A DNA stretch of 64,000 bases from Corynebacterium lujinxingii. Its GTDB lineage: Bacteria; Actinomycetota; Actinomycetes; Mycobacteriales; Mycobacteriaceae. Location of the stretch: positions 124,001 to 188,000 of the forward strand of contig NZ_CP061032.1 of NCBI RefSeq assembly GCF_014490555.1, read 5' to 3'. Every line of letters starts with the position of its first letter. Position 1 is the first letter of the stretch. Position numbers and translations under genes: made by a program. The notes below the pieces were generated by a model. The model was not told the DNA's origin. It saw nothing but the letters and a program-made list of their open reading frames with translations, and did not search any database. Of the stretch, positions 32,937 to 40,890 are shown in pieces.

Positions 32937-34202
32937 ATGGCACTAATAGTCCAGAAGTACGGGGGATCTTCACTCGAAAGCGCCGAGCGCATCAACGCCG
33001 TGGCGCGGCGCATCGTGGAAACGCGCCGGGCGGGCAACGACGTCGTGGTGGTCTGCTCCGCGATGGGCGACACCACCGACGACCTGCTCGACCTGGCCGA
33101 ACAGGTCAACCCCAACCCGCCGGCGCGCGAAATGGACATGCTGCTCACCGCCGGCGAGCGCATCTCCAACTCGCTGGTCGCCATGGCGGTGCACGCACTC
33201 GGGGAGAAGGTGCAGTCGTTCACCGGCTCGCAGGCCGGCGTGATCACCACCGAGCGCCACGGCAACGCCCGCATCCTGGAGGTCACCCCGGGGCGCGTGC
33301 AGGAAGCTGTGGACGAGGGCAACATCGCCATCGTCGCCGGCTTCCAGGGCGTGAACCGTGAAACGAAGGACGTGACCACGCTCGGCCGCGGCGGCTCCGA
33401 CACCACCGCCGTCGCGCTCGCCGCCGCGATGGGTGCCGACGAGTGCGAGATCTACTCGGATGTCGACGGCATCTACACCGCCGACCCGCGCATCGTCACC
33501 GACGCCCGCAAACTGGACACGCTCTGCTTCGAGGAGATGCTCGAATTAGCCGCGTCCGGTTCGAAGATTCTCGTCCTGCGCAGCGTGGAGTACGCCCGCG
33601 CGTTCAACGTGCCTTTGCGGGTGCGATCGTCGTATAGCAACGAAACCGGCACCCTGGTCGCCGGAGCATTGGAGGATATCCCCATGGAAGAAGCAGTACT
33701 GACCGGTGTTGCCACCGACGACTCGGAGGCGAAGATCACCATCCTCGGCATCACCGACACCGTCGGCGAGGCCGCCAAGGTCTTCCGCGCGCTCGCAGAG
33801 GCGGAGGTGAACATCGACATGGTGATCCAGAACATCTCCAGCTCGCACAACAACAAGACCGACATCACCTTCACCCTGCCGAAGGCCAACGGCGCGGCGA
33901 CGATGGAACTGCTGCGCGCCATGCAGGTCAACGAGGGCTGGGAAGACGTCACGTACGACGACGAGATCGGCAAGGTCTCCCTCGTCGGCGCAGGCATGAA
34001 GTCGCACCCGGGGGTCACGGCCGACTTCTGCGACGCGCTGCGCGACGCAGGCATCAACATCGAGATGATCACCACCTCGGAGATCCGCATCACCGCCGTG
34101 GTGCGCCAGGCCGACATGGCCGAAGCGGCACGCGCAATCCACACGAAGTTCGACCTCGGCGGCGACGAGCCGGCCGTGGTCTACGCAGGTACCGGACGCT
34201 AA
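32937..34202 (+). CDS. lysC: Aspartate kinase, alpha subunit
   Basis: Phosphorylates aspartate, the entry step to lysine, threonine, methionine and diaminopimelate. The 421-residue protein matches C. glutamicum LysC along its length: KYGGSSLES nucleotide site at the N-terminus, GGSDTTAVALAAA, and two ACT domains at the C-terminus that bind lysine and threonine. The QNISSS and TDITF stretches, where feedback-resistance mutations are known in C. glutamicum, look wild-type. The start has gggaag upstream. An in-frame internal start makes the beta subunit. It forms an operon with asd (10-nt gap). Confidence 0.96.
   Translation: MALIVQKYGGSSLESAERINAVARRIVETRRAGNDVVVVCSAMGDTTDDLLDLAEQVNPNPPAREMDMLLTAGERISNSLVAMAVHALGEKVQSFTGSQAGVITTERHGNARILEVTPGRVQEAVDEGNIAIVAGFQGVNRETKDVTTLGRGGSDTTAVALAAAMGADECEIYSDVDGIYTADPRIVTDARKLDTLCFEEMLELAASGSKILVLRSVEYARAFNVPLRVRSSYSNETGTLVAGALEDIPMEEAVLTGVATDDSEAKITILGITDTVGEAAKVFRALAEAEVNIDMVIQNISSSHNNKTDITFTLPKANGAATMELLRAMQVNEGWEDVTYDDEIGKVSLVGAGMKSHPGVTADFCDALRDAGINIEMITTSEIRITAVVRQADMAEAARAIHTKFDLGGDEPAVVYAGTGR
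33671..34202 (+). CDS. Aspartate kinase beta subunit from an internal start
   Basis: Within lysC, ATG 33684 has a strong Shine-Dalgarno ggagg (33671-33675) and gives a 172-residue product of the two ACT domains, starting MEEAVLTGVATD. C. glutamicum makes exactly such a beta subunit, forming an alpha2beta2 enzyme in which lysine and threonine bind at the alpha-beta interface. The listed range includes the ribosome site; coding begins at 33684. Confidence 0.85.
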
Positions 34203-34212
34203 GGAGTTATTC

Positions 34213-35241
34213 ATGACCACCCTCGCAGTCGTCGGCGCCACCGGCCAGGTCGGCCGCGTGATGCGCGACATTCTCGCAGAGCGCAACTTCCCCGCGGACA
34301 AGGTGCGCTTCTTCGCTTCGCCGCGCTCCGCCGGCACAACGCTGGAATTCCGCGGCGAGCAGATCACCGTCGAGGACCTCACCCAAGTCACCGAGGAGTC
34401 CGTCAACGACGTCGACATCGCCCTGTTCTCCGCCGGCGGGTCCACCTCGCGCGAGTGGGCGCCGGTGTTCGCCGCCGCGGGCGCAACCGTGGTGGACAAC
34501 TCCTCGGCGTGGCGCAAGGACACGGAAGTCCCGCTGGTCGTCTCCGAGGTCAACCCGGACACCGTGAAGGACCTGCCGAAGGGCATCATCGCGAACCCGA
34601 ACTGCACCACCATGGCCGCGATGCCGGTGCTCAAGCCGCTTCACGACGACGCCGGCCTGCGCACCCTACGCGTCGCCTCCTACCAGGCCGTCTCTGGCTC
34701 TGGCCTGGCCGGCGTCGAGGCGCTGGCTACCCAGGTGGAGGAACTGGGGGATCCGCGTGGGCTGGTGCGGGATGGTGTCGTCGATAAGCATGGCGACCTG
34801 GGCCCGTACGTCGCGCCGATCGCGTTCAACGCGCTGCCGCTGGCGGGTGCGCTTGTCGACGACGGCTCGCTCGAAACTGACGAAGAGCAGAAGCTGCGCA
34901 ACGAGTCCCGCCGCATCCTGGACATCCCGGAGTTGAAGGTTGCGGGCACGTGCGTGCGCATCCCGGTGTTCACCGGCCACACGATGGTGGTGCACGCCGA
35001 GTTCGACCGCGAGATCACCCCGGAGCGTGCCGCGGAGATCCTCGAAGCCGCGCCGGGCGTGCGCGTGGTGGACGTGCCGACGCCGCGTGAAGCGACCGGC
35101 ATTGACGACTCCCTTGTCGGCCGCATCCGCCAGGACCAATCGGTGGACGGCGGCCGCGGGCTGGTGTTCGTCGTCGCTGGCGACAACCTGCGCAAGGGCG
35201 CGGCGCTGAACACGATCCAGATCGCCGAACTGCTCGTCTAG
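34213..35241 (+). CDS. asd: Aspartate-semialdehyde dehydrogenase
   Basis: NADPH-dependent enzyme converting aspartyl phosphate to aspartate semialdehyde, second step after LysC. The 342-residue protein has the Rossmann motif GATGQVG (residues 8-14), the catalytic cysteine Cys131 in NPNCTT and the substrate-binding histidine in FTGHTMVVHAEF. Shine-Dalgarno aaggag is 6 nt before the ATG. The lysC-asd operon structure is the same as in C. glutamicum. A strong terminator follows. Confidence 0.97.
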   Translation: MTTLAVVGATGQVGRVMRDILAERNFPADKVRFFASPRSAGTTLEFRGEQITVEDLTQVTEESVNDVDIALFSAGGSTSREWAPVFAAAGATVVDNSSAWRKDTEVPLVVSEVNPDTVKDLPKGIIANPNCTTMAAMPVLKPLHDDAGLRTLRVASYQAVSGSGLAGVEALATQVEELGDPRGLVRDGVVDKHGDLGPYVAPIAFNALPLAGALVDDGSLETDEEQKLRNESRRILDIPELKVAGTCVRIPVFTGHTMVVHAEFDREITPERAAEILEAAPGVRVVDVPTPREATGIDDSLVGRIRQDQSVDGGRGLVFVVAGDNLRKGAALNTIQIAELLV

Positions 35242-35248
35242 GTACACG

Positions 35249-35287
35249 AAAAAGTGCCTCCACCGCGCGGTGGAGGCGCATTTTTTA
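35249..35287. terminator. Bidirectional terminator between asd and the ykvI-like gene
   Basis: The arms tgcctccaccg and cggtggaggcgca form a long stem with AAAAA on the left and TTTTTT on the right, serving both convergent genes. Confidence 0.9.
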
Positions 35288-35295
35288 TGCGCGGG

Positions 35296-36735
35296 TTAGA
35301 TGCGGGTTGAGCCGCCTTCTTCCTTTTCGCGCTCGGCGGCTTCTTCGGCTTCCTCTGCGGCGATCATGTCGTCGACAGTGTGGTCGTTCCACGGCTCGTC
35401 CGGGTTCTTCTTGTACTCCTCGGCCGTGACCGGCTCGGTGTAGGAGACGTAGACCAGGTCGGAGGGGTTGTCTAGGTCCTCCATGTCGAAGTCGGATTCC
35501 TCGTCTTCGGAGAGTTCCTGGGAGATCTCCTCCTCGAGCGCCTCGACGAGTTCGTCTTCGTCCACGTTGGACTTGGAGGTGATGTAGTCGAGTTCGCGCT
35601 CGTCGTTCTTGGTGAAGCGCTCCGACGGGTCCAGGCGCTTGCGCGTGAGCTCAAGCGCACGGCGGCGACGGTCGCCCTCCTTGCGCAGCTTCGGAATAGC
35701 GCGCAGCCACGCGGCCGTCATGACGACGATGAGCAGCAGGCCCAGGTAGCCCAGGATCGGGTAGACCGTGGACACCAGCTGCTGGAAGCCAACGAAGGAC
35801 AGCACGAAACCGATGACGCACGCGGAGATGAAAATCAGGCGGAACTTGTCTTCGCGGCCGCGGGAGAGGCGCTTGCCCAGGGCGAAGAACATACCCAGCG
35901 ACGTGGCGAAAATCATGCCGAAGATGACCAGCGACATGATCAGGCCCAGTGTCGGATTGATGTCGGTGATCAGGGTAAGAAGCGGCATGTCCTGGCCCTC
36001 GACGGTCTCGATCTTGACCAAAAGCGCCAGCACCAGCAGCATCAGCATGACCAGGTAGCCCAGGCCGCCGAACAGGCCGCCGAGGCCGGCGGCGCGGGTA
36101 TCCAGCTGGTTGCCGCCGATCACCAGCGCCATGGAGACGACGCACATGACGTTCAGGCCGGTGTAGTTCAGGGCAGAAATCCACCAGTTGGGCAGCGAGG
36201 AGTCGACGTTCGCGGCGGCTGCGTTGAGCGCGTCCCAGTCGGGCTGACCGTTGATCAACGTCCAGCCGCAACCGATGATGACGAACGCGAGCAGGAACGG
36301 CGTGAGCGCGCCGATCGCGCCGGTGACCTTATCCACGTCGAGCATGCCGAAGCCGATGGTGGCGGCGAGCATGAGCACGGCGCCGATCCATACGGGCAGC
36401 CCAAACTGCTGGTTCAGGTTCGCGCCCGCACCGGCAAACATGACAAAGCCGATGGAAAACAGGGTGACAATCGTGGCGATGTCCAAAATCCAGCCCATCA
36501 CCTTCGAGGAGATGGAGCCGAGCACCTCCATGTGCTCCTTGGCCTGGAAGAAGGAGCCGAGCTGGAGGATGGTCACGCCGGCGATGAGCATGAGCACCGA
36601 GCCGAGCACAGCGCCCCAGATGCCCTGGGTGCCGAAGGCCGAGAAGTAAAGCAGCGCCTCTTGGCCCGACGCGAAACCTGCGCCGACGACGGTGCCAATG
36701 AAGGCAAATGAAATTAACAGTGCGTTCTTCAACAT
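35296..36735 (-). CDS. YkvI-like membrane transporter with acidic cytoplasmic tail
   Basis: A 479-residue protein with about ten TM helices (residues 1-345) matching the YkvI family, relatives of sodium-coupled LeuT-fold transporters. The first helix carries the helix-breaking GTVVGAGFASGQE motif typical of substrate sites in this fold. Residues 346-479 form an unusually long, very acidic, soluble tail rich in Glu and Asp (EEEISQELSEDEESDFDME), probably cytoplasmic. The substrate is unknown. A TACACT box (36750-36745) lies 9 nt before the ATG. The tail may be a regulatory or scaffold addition. Confidence 0.8.
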   Translation of the reverse strand: MLKNALLISFAFIGTVVGAGFASGQEALLYFSAFGTQGIWGAVLGSVLMLIAGVTILQLGSFFQAKEHMEVLGSISSKVMGWILDIATIVTLFSIGFVMFAGAGANLNQQFGLPVWIGAVLMLAATIGFGMLDVDKVTGAIGALTPFLLAFVIIGCGWTLINGQPDWDALNAAAANVDSSLPNWWISALNYTGLNVMCVVSMALVIGGNQLDTRAAGLGGLFGGLGYLVMLMLLVLALLVKIETVEGQDMPLLTLITDINPTLGLIMSLVIFGMIFATSLGMFFALGKRLSRGREDKFRLIFISACVIGFVLSFVGFQQLVSTVYPILGYLGLLLIVVMTAAWLRAIPKLRKEGDRRRRALELTRKRLDPSERFTKNDERELDYITSKSNVDEDELVEALEEEISQELSEDEESDFDMEDLDNPSDLVYVSYTEPVTAEEYKKNPDEPWNDHTVDDMIAAEEAEEAAEREKEEGGSTRI

Positions 36736-36759
36736 AGTTAGATCAGTGTATTCTCCGCG

Positions 36760-37302
36760 CTACTTCGGCTGAATTTCGCTCTCAACGACCCACTTGTGCC
36801 GTTTCATGGTCATCTCCGGCGATTCGATGTCCACCATGTACACCGTTTCGTCGGTGGCCGAGTCGATGGTCGCTTCCGCGCCTTCCATGCCGGCCATGTG
36901 GTCTGCGGTCATCACGGCGGTGTCGCCGGCGCTGAGTTGCGTGTCGCCGACGCCCTCGAGTTCTTCGTGCACGACCCACTTGTGGTTAGTCACTGGGTCG
37001 CCGCCGTCGGTGGGGGTGTAGGACACGGCGTAGGCGGTGGTGTCGTACGCGCCGGAGATGGTTGCAGTGGCGCCGTCCATGCCGGGCATGTGGTCGGCTG
37101 TGAGCGTGACTTCGGTGCCCACGGGGTAGGTCGGGTTGGTCGCGTCGGCGATGCCGGCCGGGGCAGGCCCGCCGTCTGCTGGGTGGTCGTGCTCGTCGTG
37201 GGCAGCATTGTCGGCAGGGGCGTCGTTGCTTTCCGACGAACACCCAGACACCGCCAGAGCCGTCGCAAGAGTAATCAGTGCCAAAGGTTGAGAAATACGC
37301 AT
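36760..37302 (-). CDS. YdhK-family lipoprotein (two DUF1541 repeats)
   Basis: A 180-residue secreted lipoprotein. The signal peptide ends in the lipobox AVSGC with Cys21 as lipid-attachment site, followed by a His/Asp-rich linker (HDEHDHPADGG). Two repeats of about 60 residues follow, each with YPVGTEVTLTADHMPGMDGA or TAVMTADHMAGMEGA, a YxVxY/D strand and HKWVVxEE/SE. The histidine- and methionine-rich repeats suggest metal (copper) binding, which is an inference. A close relative is at 56946. Transcribed toward sigC. Confidence 0.88.
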   Translation of the reverse strand: MRISQPLALITLATALAVSGCSSESNDAPADNAAHDEHDHPADGGPAPAGIADATNPTYPVGTEVTLTADHMPGMDGATATISGAYDTTAYAVSYTPTDGGDPVTNHKWVVHEELEGVGDTQLSAGDTAVMTADHMAGMEGAEATIDSATDETVYMVDIESPEMTMKRHKWVVESEIQPK

Positions 37303-37326
37303 GGCTACAACCCTAGCTTTACGGCG

Positions 37327-37866
37327 CTAATTACTCCCGGCAATGAGGTCGCGCCTGGCGCGTGCTACGCGGGAGCGGATGGTGCCCACGCGCACGCCGG
37401 CAATTTTGGCGGCTTCTTCGTAGGTGTAGCCGAGGACTTGGGTGAGGACTAGGGCTTCGCGGCGTTCGGGCGGGAGGTCGTCGAGAAGCGAGCGTGCGTC
37501 GATGACATCGCCCCACGTGTTGGGGTTGTCGGGTGAGGGGTCGCGCGCGGCGACGTCTTCGTATTCGGCGGTTGATTTGCGCGGGCGGGCCATGTCGTGG
37601 CGCACGGAGTCCACCCACGCGCGGCGCGCGAGTGAAAGGAGCCATGTGCGTGCCGACGACCGCCCTTGGAACCGCGGCAGCGAACCCAGCACGCGCAGAT
37701 ACGTCTCTTGGGTGAGGTCGTCGGCGTGCTGCGGTCCGGCGAGGTGGGCGAGCAGGCGCCACACGTCGTCTTGGGTCAGCCGGATGAATTCGGTGAGCGC
37801 GGCTTTATCGCCCCGGCCGGCGCGCAGCGCCAGGTCCGTGACGTAGCCTTCGTCGTGCCTGCTCAC
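37327..37866 (-). CDS. sigC: ECF sigma factor SigC
   Basis: A 179-residue extracytoplasmic-function sigma factor. Region 2 contains DDLTQETYLRVLGSLPRFQGRSS (split) and WLLSLARRAWVDSVR; region 4 has LPPERREALVLTQVLGYTYEEAAKIAGVRVGTIRSRVARAR. In C. glutamicum the SigC gene at the same chromosomal location controls cytochrome bd oxidase genes in response to aerobic electron-transport problems; a similar role is inferred. No anti-sigma gene is adjacent. GTG start at 37866 with TAATGT (37881-37876) 9 nt upstream, lying in the end of mnhG. Confidence 0.85.
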   Translation of the reverse strand: MSRHDEGYVTDLALRAGRGDKAALTEFIRLTQDDVWRLLAHLAGPQHADDLTQETYLRVLGSLPRFQGRSSARTWLLSLARRAWVDSVRHDMARPRKSTAEYEDVAARDPSPDNPNTWGDVIDARSLLDDLPPERREALVLTQVLGYTYEEAAKIAGVRVGTIRSRVARARRDLIAGSN

Positions 37867-37878
37867 AACCTCAAGACA

Positions 37879-38190
37879 TTACCGTTTGTCTGAGACGGTC
37901 ACGCCGTACAGGGAGCGGCCCATGATGAAGGATGCGACGGAGCCGACGATCCACACCGCGGCGATTGCGATGACGGCGCGGATGAAGTCGTTGAGGTCGA
38001 AGCCGGTGGTGGACCAGGAGTAGATCAGCTTCGCGACGATCAGGATCGGAAACGCGATGACCACCAGCGGGCCGAGCAGGTTGACGCGGGTGATCGCGTC
38101 GGGGGCGCGCAACTGCAGGATGACAGCGGCGATAACACAGATGGTGGCCAGGATGACCAGGGCTGCGACGGCGATTTCGTATGCGGCCAT
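37879..38190 (-). CDS. mnhG: Na+/H+ antiporter subunit MnhG/MrpG
   Basis: A 103-residue membrane protein with three TM helices, last gene of the Mnh/Mrp operon. It shows the subunit G pattern with LRAPDAITRVNLLGPLV after the first helix. The start ATG overlaps the mnhF stop (TAATG). The subunit is needed for assembly of the whole complex. The assignment between small subunits F and G rests on gene order and the RAPDAxxR motif. Confidence 0.87.
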   Translation of the reverse strand: MAAYEIAVAALVILATICVIAAVILQLRAPDAITRVNLLGPLVVIAFPILIVAKLIYSWSTTGFDLNDFIRAVIAIAAVWIVGSVASFIMGRSLYGVTVSDKR

Positions 38191-38456
38191 TAGCGGCGTC
38201 CTCTCGAGATGATGCGTGCCATGGAGATGGTGGGGATCACGCCGCAGACAAGGCCGGCGAGGATCGGGATCTCGTAGGCGATGGCGGACGAGTTGAACAG
38301 GGTCCACACTAAGAAGATGGCGATCATGCCGTAGAAGATCATGTCGGCCATCACGGCGCGCGACAGTTCGTCCTTGGTCAGGATCACCGCGCCGAGCATG
38401 ACGAGCAGGCACACCGCCATGACGATGAGGCAGGCCTGCATGATGGTGACAAACAT
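38190..38456 (-). CDS. mnhF: Na+/H+ antiporter subunit MnhF/MrpF
   Basis: An 88-residue protein with three TM helices and the family motif around KDELSRAVMADMIFYGM, where the charged residues between helices 1 and 2 are conserved in MrpF. It is directly followed by mnhG with overlapping stop/start and directly preceded by mnhE. Small Mrp subunits are required for complex stability. Confidence 0.87.
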   Translation of the reverse strand: MFVTIMQACLIVMAVCLLVMLGAVILTKDELSRAVMADMIFYGMIAIFLVWTLFNSSAIAYEIPILAGLVCGVIPTISMARIISRGRR

Positions 38457-38894
38457 CTAGTCCATCCTTTCTGCGGGCGGGACGGTGTCGTCGTCACGAT
38501 CGGGTCCGTGGTCGACGTAGGGTTCCCAGGCCACGCTTGCCGGGTCGATGGGGCGCTCGCTTACCGACGGACGCAGGTGCTCTTCCATATCCGCAAGCGA
38601 AGCAATGACGTCTTCGGGGTCGGAGCCGAACGCGGCCTGCACGAGCAGGGTGATCGGCCCGCCTGGGGTGATGGGGTGGCGCAGGCCCATCGACAGGGTG
38701 CCGGGGGTGGCGGTGATCGAGGTGGTGAACCAGAACACGTCCCAGTCGGTGTTGATGCGCAGCGGGTAGTAGATGACGATCGGCTCGATCTTGGCGGCCG
38801 GGTTGAATGCCTTGCCGACGGCGTCGAAGCCGGCGACGAAGATTTCCTTGATCAGCCAGGCGCCGTAGCCGATCCCGTGGATGATGCTTCGCAT
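38457..38894 (-). CDS. mnhE: Na+/H+ antiporter subunit MnhE/MrpE
   Basis: A 145-residue membrane-associated subunit. The pattern IEPIVIYYPLRINTDWDVFWFTTSITATPGTLSMGL (split) is typical of MrpE, here with a short N-terminal membrane segment and a longer hydrophilic C-terminal end (residues 100-145) rich in Asp. The start overlaps the end of mnhD by one base. It is part of the six-gene operon read leftwards. Confidence 0.88.
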   Translation of the reverse strand: MRSIIHGIGYGAWLIKEIFVAGFDAVGKAFNPAAKIEPIVIYYPLRINTDWDVFWFTTSITATPGTLSMGLRHPITPGGPITLLVQAAFGSDPEDVIASLADMEEHLRPSVSERPIDPASVAWEPYVDHGPDRDDDTVPPAERMD

Positions 38895-40426
38895 TAGTTA
38901 TCGCCTCCGAAAGTGTCGTTGGCTGCCGGGACGCCGATGGGGTCGCTGCCAAGCACGGCGCTGGTGTAGGCGTCGACGTTGAGCAGGTCGTCGACGGCGG
39001 TGGTTGTGATCTCCCACATCTGGCCGGCGAAGATGAACATGCCCAGCGAGATGATCATGAGCAGCGCCGACGGCAGCATGAAACTCACGCGCACGTTGAG
39101 TGCTTCGGGGTAGTGCTGCATCGGACGGCCCCAGAACACGCGCTGCCACAGGCGCATCATGGACAGCAGCGCGCCGAACGACGCCACGATGATCGCGGTG
39201 ATCGCCACCCAGGAGCGCCAGTCGCCGGGGGTGGCGGCGGCGAGCACGATGGTGACCTTGCCGAAGATGCCGGAAAACGGCGGGAAACCGACAATGGAGA
39301 ACGCGCCGGCGACGAACACGGCGGACGTCCACGGGTCGCGGCGGGCGATGCCGGACAGTTTCGCCATGGTGCCGGTGCCGTAGGTCTCCTCGATGGCGCC
39401 GGAGTTGAGCACGAGCGCCGCGATGGTGACCATGTGGTGCAGCGTGTACAGAAGGCCGGCGGCCAGGGCGTAGCGGGCGTCGTCGTTAGTGAAGGCGAGC
39501 ATGATGAGGATGAACGGCATGCCGTTGACCATCTGGTAGGCCAGCACGCGGCGCATCGTGGATTCGGCCAGGCCCGCGTAACCGCCGATGATCATGGAGA
39601 TGACCATGACGATGATCAGCAGCGTGTTCCACCGCGGGTCCATGTCGAACATGATCACCCAGATGCGGAAGAGCATGTAGACGGCGACCTTGGTGTGCAG
39701 GCCGGAAAACAGGCCCATCACGGCGGCGGACGTCGACGGGTAGGTGCGCGGCAGCCAGGTGTAGACGGGGAACACGCCGGCCTTCGCGGCGATCGCGATG
39801 ACGACGATGCCGGTGGCCACCGTGGCCGGCCCGTTGCCCGCGGCGACACCCTGCAGGGAGGCGAGGTTGACCGCGCCGGTCACGGCGTAGAGGTAGCCCA
39901 CGCCGAGCAAGAGCATTGTCGACGCCGCTAGGTTGACCAGCACGAACATGCGTGCCGACAACAGGCGGTGGCGGGTGCCCGACATGGCGATCAGGCCGTA
40001 CGACGGCAGGAGGCAGACCTCGATCATGACGAAGAAGTTGAACAGGTCGGCCGTGAGCAGCGCGCCGGAAACACCGGTGACGAGCACCAGCGACAGCGGG
40101 GTGTAGAACCGCGCCTGGGTTTCGCCGACGTTGATGGCGAACCAGTTGGACATGAGTGCAACCAGCATGGTGGTCACGATCATCACCGCGGAGAACGCGT
40201 CCGCGGCATAGGAGATGCCCACCCCGCCCTGGTACAGGCCGATGACGTGGCTGATCGTGCCGTGCTCGGCGGTGTAGGTGTAGAGCCACACGCCGAGGGC
40301 CAGGTTGATCGCCGGGATGAGCAGGGCGAGGGTGTCGTTGAGTTTCTTCCAGGGGCTCAACGCCGTGACCGCGGAGACGATCAGTGGCAGCGCCACGAAG
40401 ACGGGGAGGATTGCGTCGACTGCCAT
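38894..40426 (-). CDS. mnhD: Na+/H+ antiporter subunit MnhD/MrpD
   Basis: A 510-residue membrane protein with about 14 TM helices, homologous to the proton-pumping subunits of respiratory complex I (NuoM/N-like). It retains the membrane glutamate region (FVMIEVCLLPSYGLI) and the lysine helix (AAKAGVFPVYTWLPRTYP) used for ion translocation. It works with MnhA in exchanging external protons for internal sodium (or other monovalent cations). Adjacent genes overlap by one base, showing a tightly packed operon. Confidence 0.92.
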   Translation of the reverse strand: MAVDAILPVFVALPLIVSAVTALSPWKKLNDTLALLIPAINLALGVWLYTYTAEHGTISHVIGLYQGGVGISYAADAFSAVMIVTTMLVALMSNWFAINVGETQARFYTPLSLVLVTGVSGALLTADLFNFFVMIEVCLLPSYGLIAMSGTRHRLLSARMFVLVNLAASTMLLLGVGYLYAVTGAVNLASLQGVAAGNGPATVATGIVVIAIAAKAGVFPVYTWLPRTYPSTSAAVMGLFSGLHTKVAVYMLFRIWVIMFDMDPRWNTLLIIVMVISMIIGGYAGLAESTMRRVLAYQMVNGMPFILIMLAFTNDDARYALAAGLLYTLHHMVTIAALVLNSGAIEETYGTGTMAKLSGIARRDPWTSAVFVAGAFSIVGFPPFSGIFGKVTIVLAAATPGDWRSWVAITAIIVASFGALLSMMRLWQRVFWGRPMQHYPEALNVRVSFMLPSALLMIISLGMFIFAGQMWEITTTAVDDLLNVDAYTSAVLGSDPIGVPAANDTFGGDN

Positions 40427-40887
40427 TAGTCCTTCACCTTCAGATCGTCGTTAGTGACTTTGCGGATCTCGCGTGCACGCATCTCTTCCAGCTTCTTGGG
40501 GTTGAGTCGCGCGTTGCGGCCGGCGGTCGACAGCGCGGACGGGCTGAGCCGCATCTTGGAGTAGCCGGCGTCGGTGCCGGTGGGCTGCTCGGCGGTGTCG
40601 TCGTTACGCCCGAGCGATGCGAGCATGAGCAGGATCGTGGTGGTGGCCATCGCGATGACGATGGCGGTGAGCACGAACGCCTGGGGGAGCGGATCGCCCA
40701 TGTCCTCGAACGGTACGCGCGACGGGAAGGCCTCGCCGCGCCACGCGCCGACACCGGCGGCGAGCAGGGTGAGGTTCGTGGCGTGGCCGAACAAGGACAT
40801 GCCGAAGACGATGCGCACCATACCGCGCTGCAGCACCAGGTAGACCGATCCCGCGACGAGGACTGCGATGGTAAGTGCCATGACCAT
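40426..40887 (-). CDS. mnhC: Na+/H+ antiporter subunit MnhC/MrpC
   Basis: A 153-residue NuoK-like protein with three TM helices and the family pattern FGMSLFGHATNLTLLAAG and QAFVLTAIVIAMA. It has a longer hydrophilic C-terminal tail (about residues 100-153, ending KVTNDDLKVKD) than typical MrpC (about 110 residues). It lies between mnhA and mnhD with a 3-base gap and a one-base overlap. Confidence 0.9.
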   Translation of the reverse strand: MVMALTIAVLVAGSVYLVLQRGMVRIVFGMSLFGHATNLTLLAAGVGAWRGEAFPSRVPFEDMGDPLPQAFVLTAIVIAMATTTILLMLASLGRNDDTAEQPTGTDAGYSKMRLSPSALSTAGRNARLNPKKLEEMRAREIRKVTNDDLKVKD

Positions 40888-40890
40888 GGG

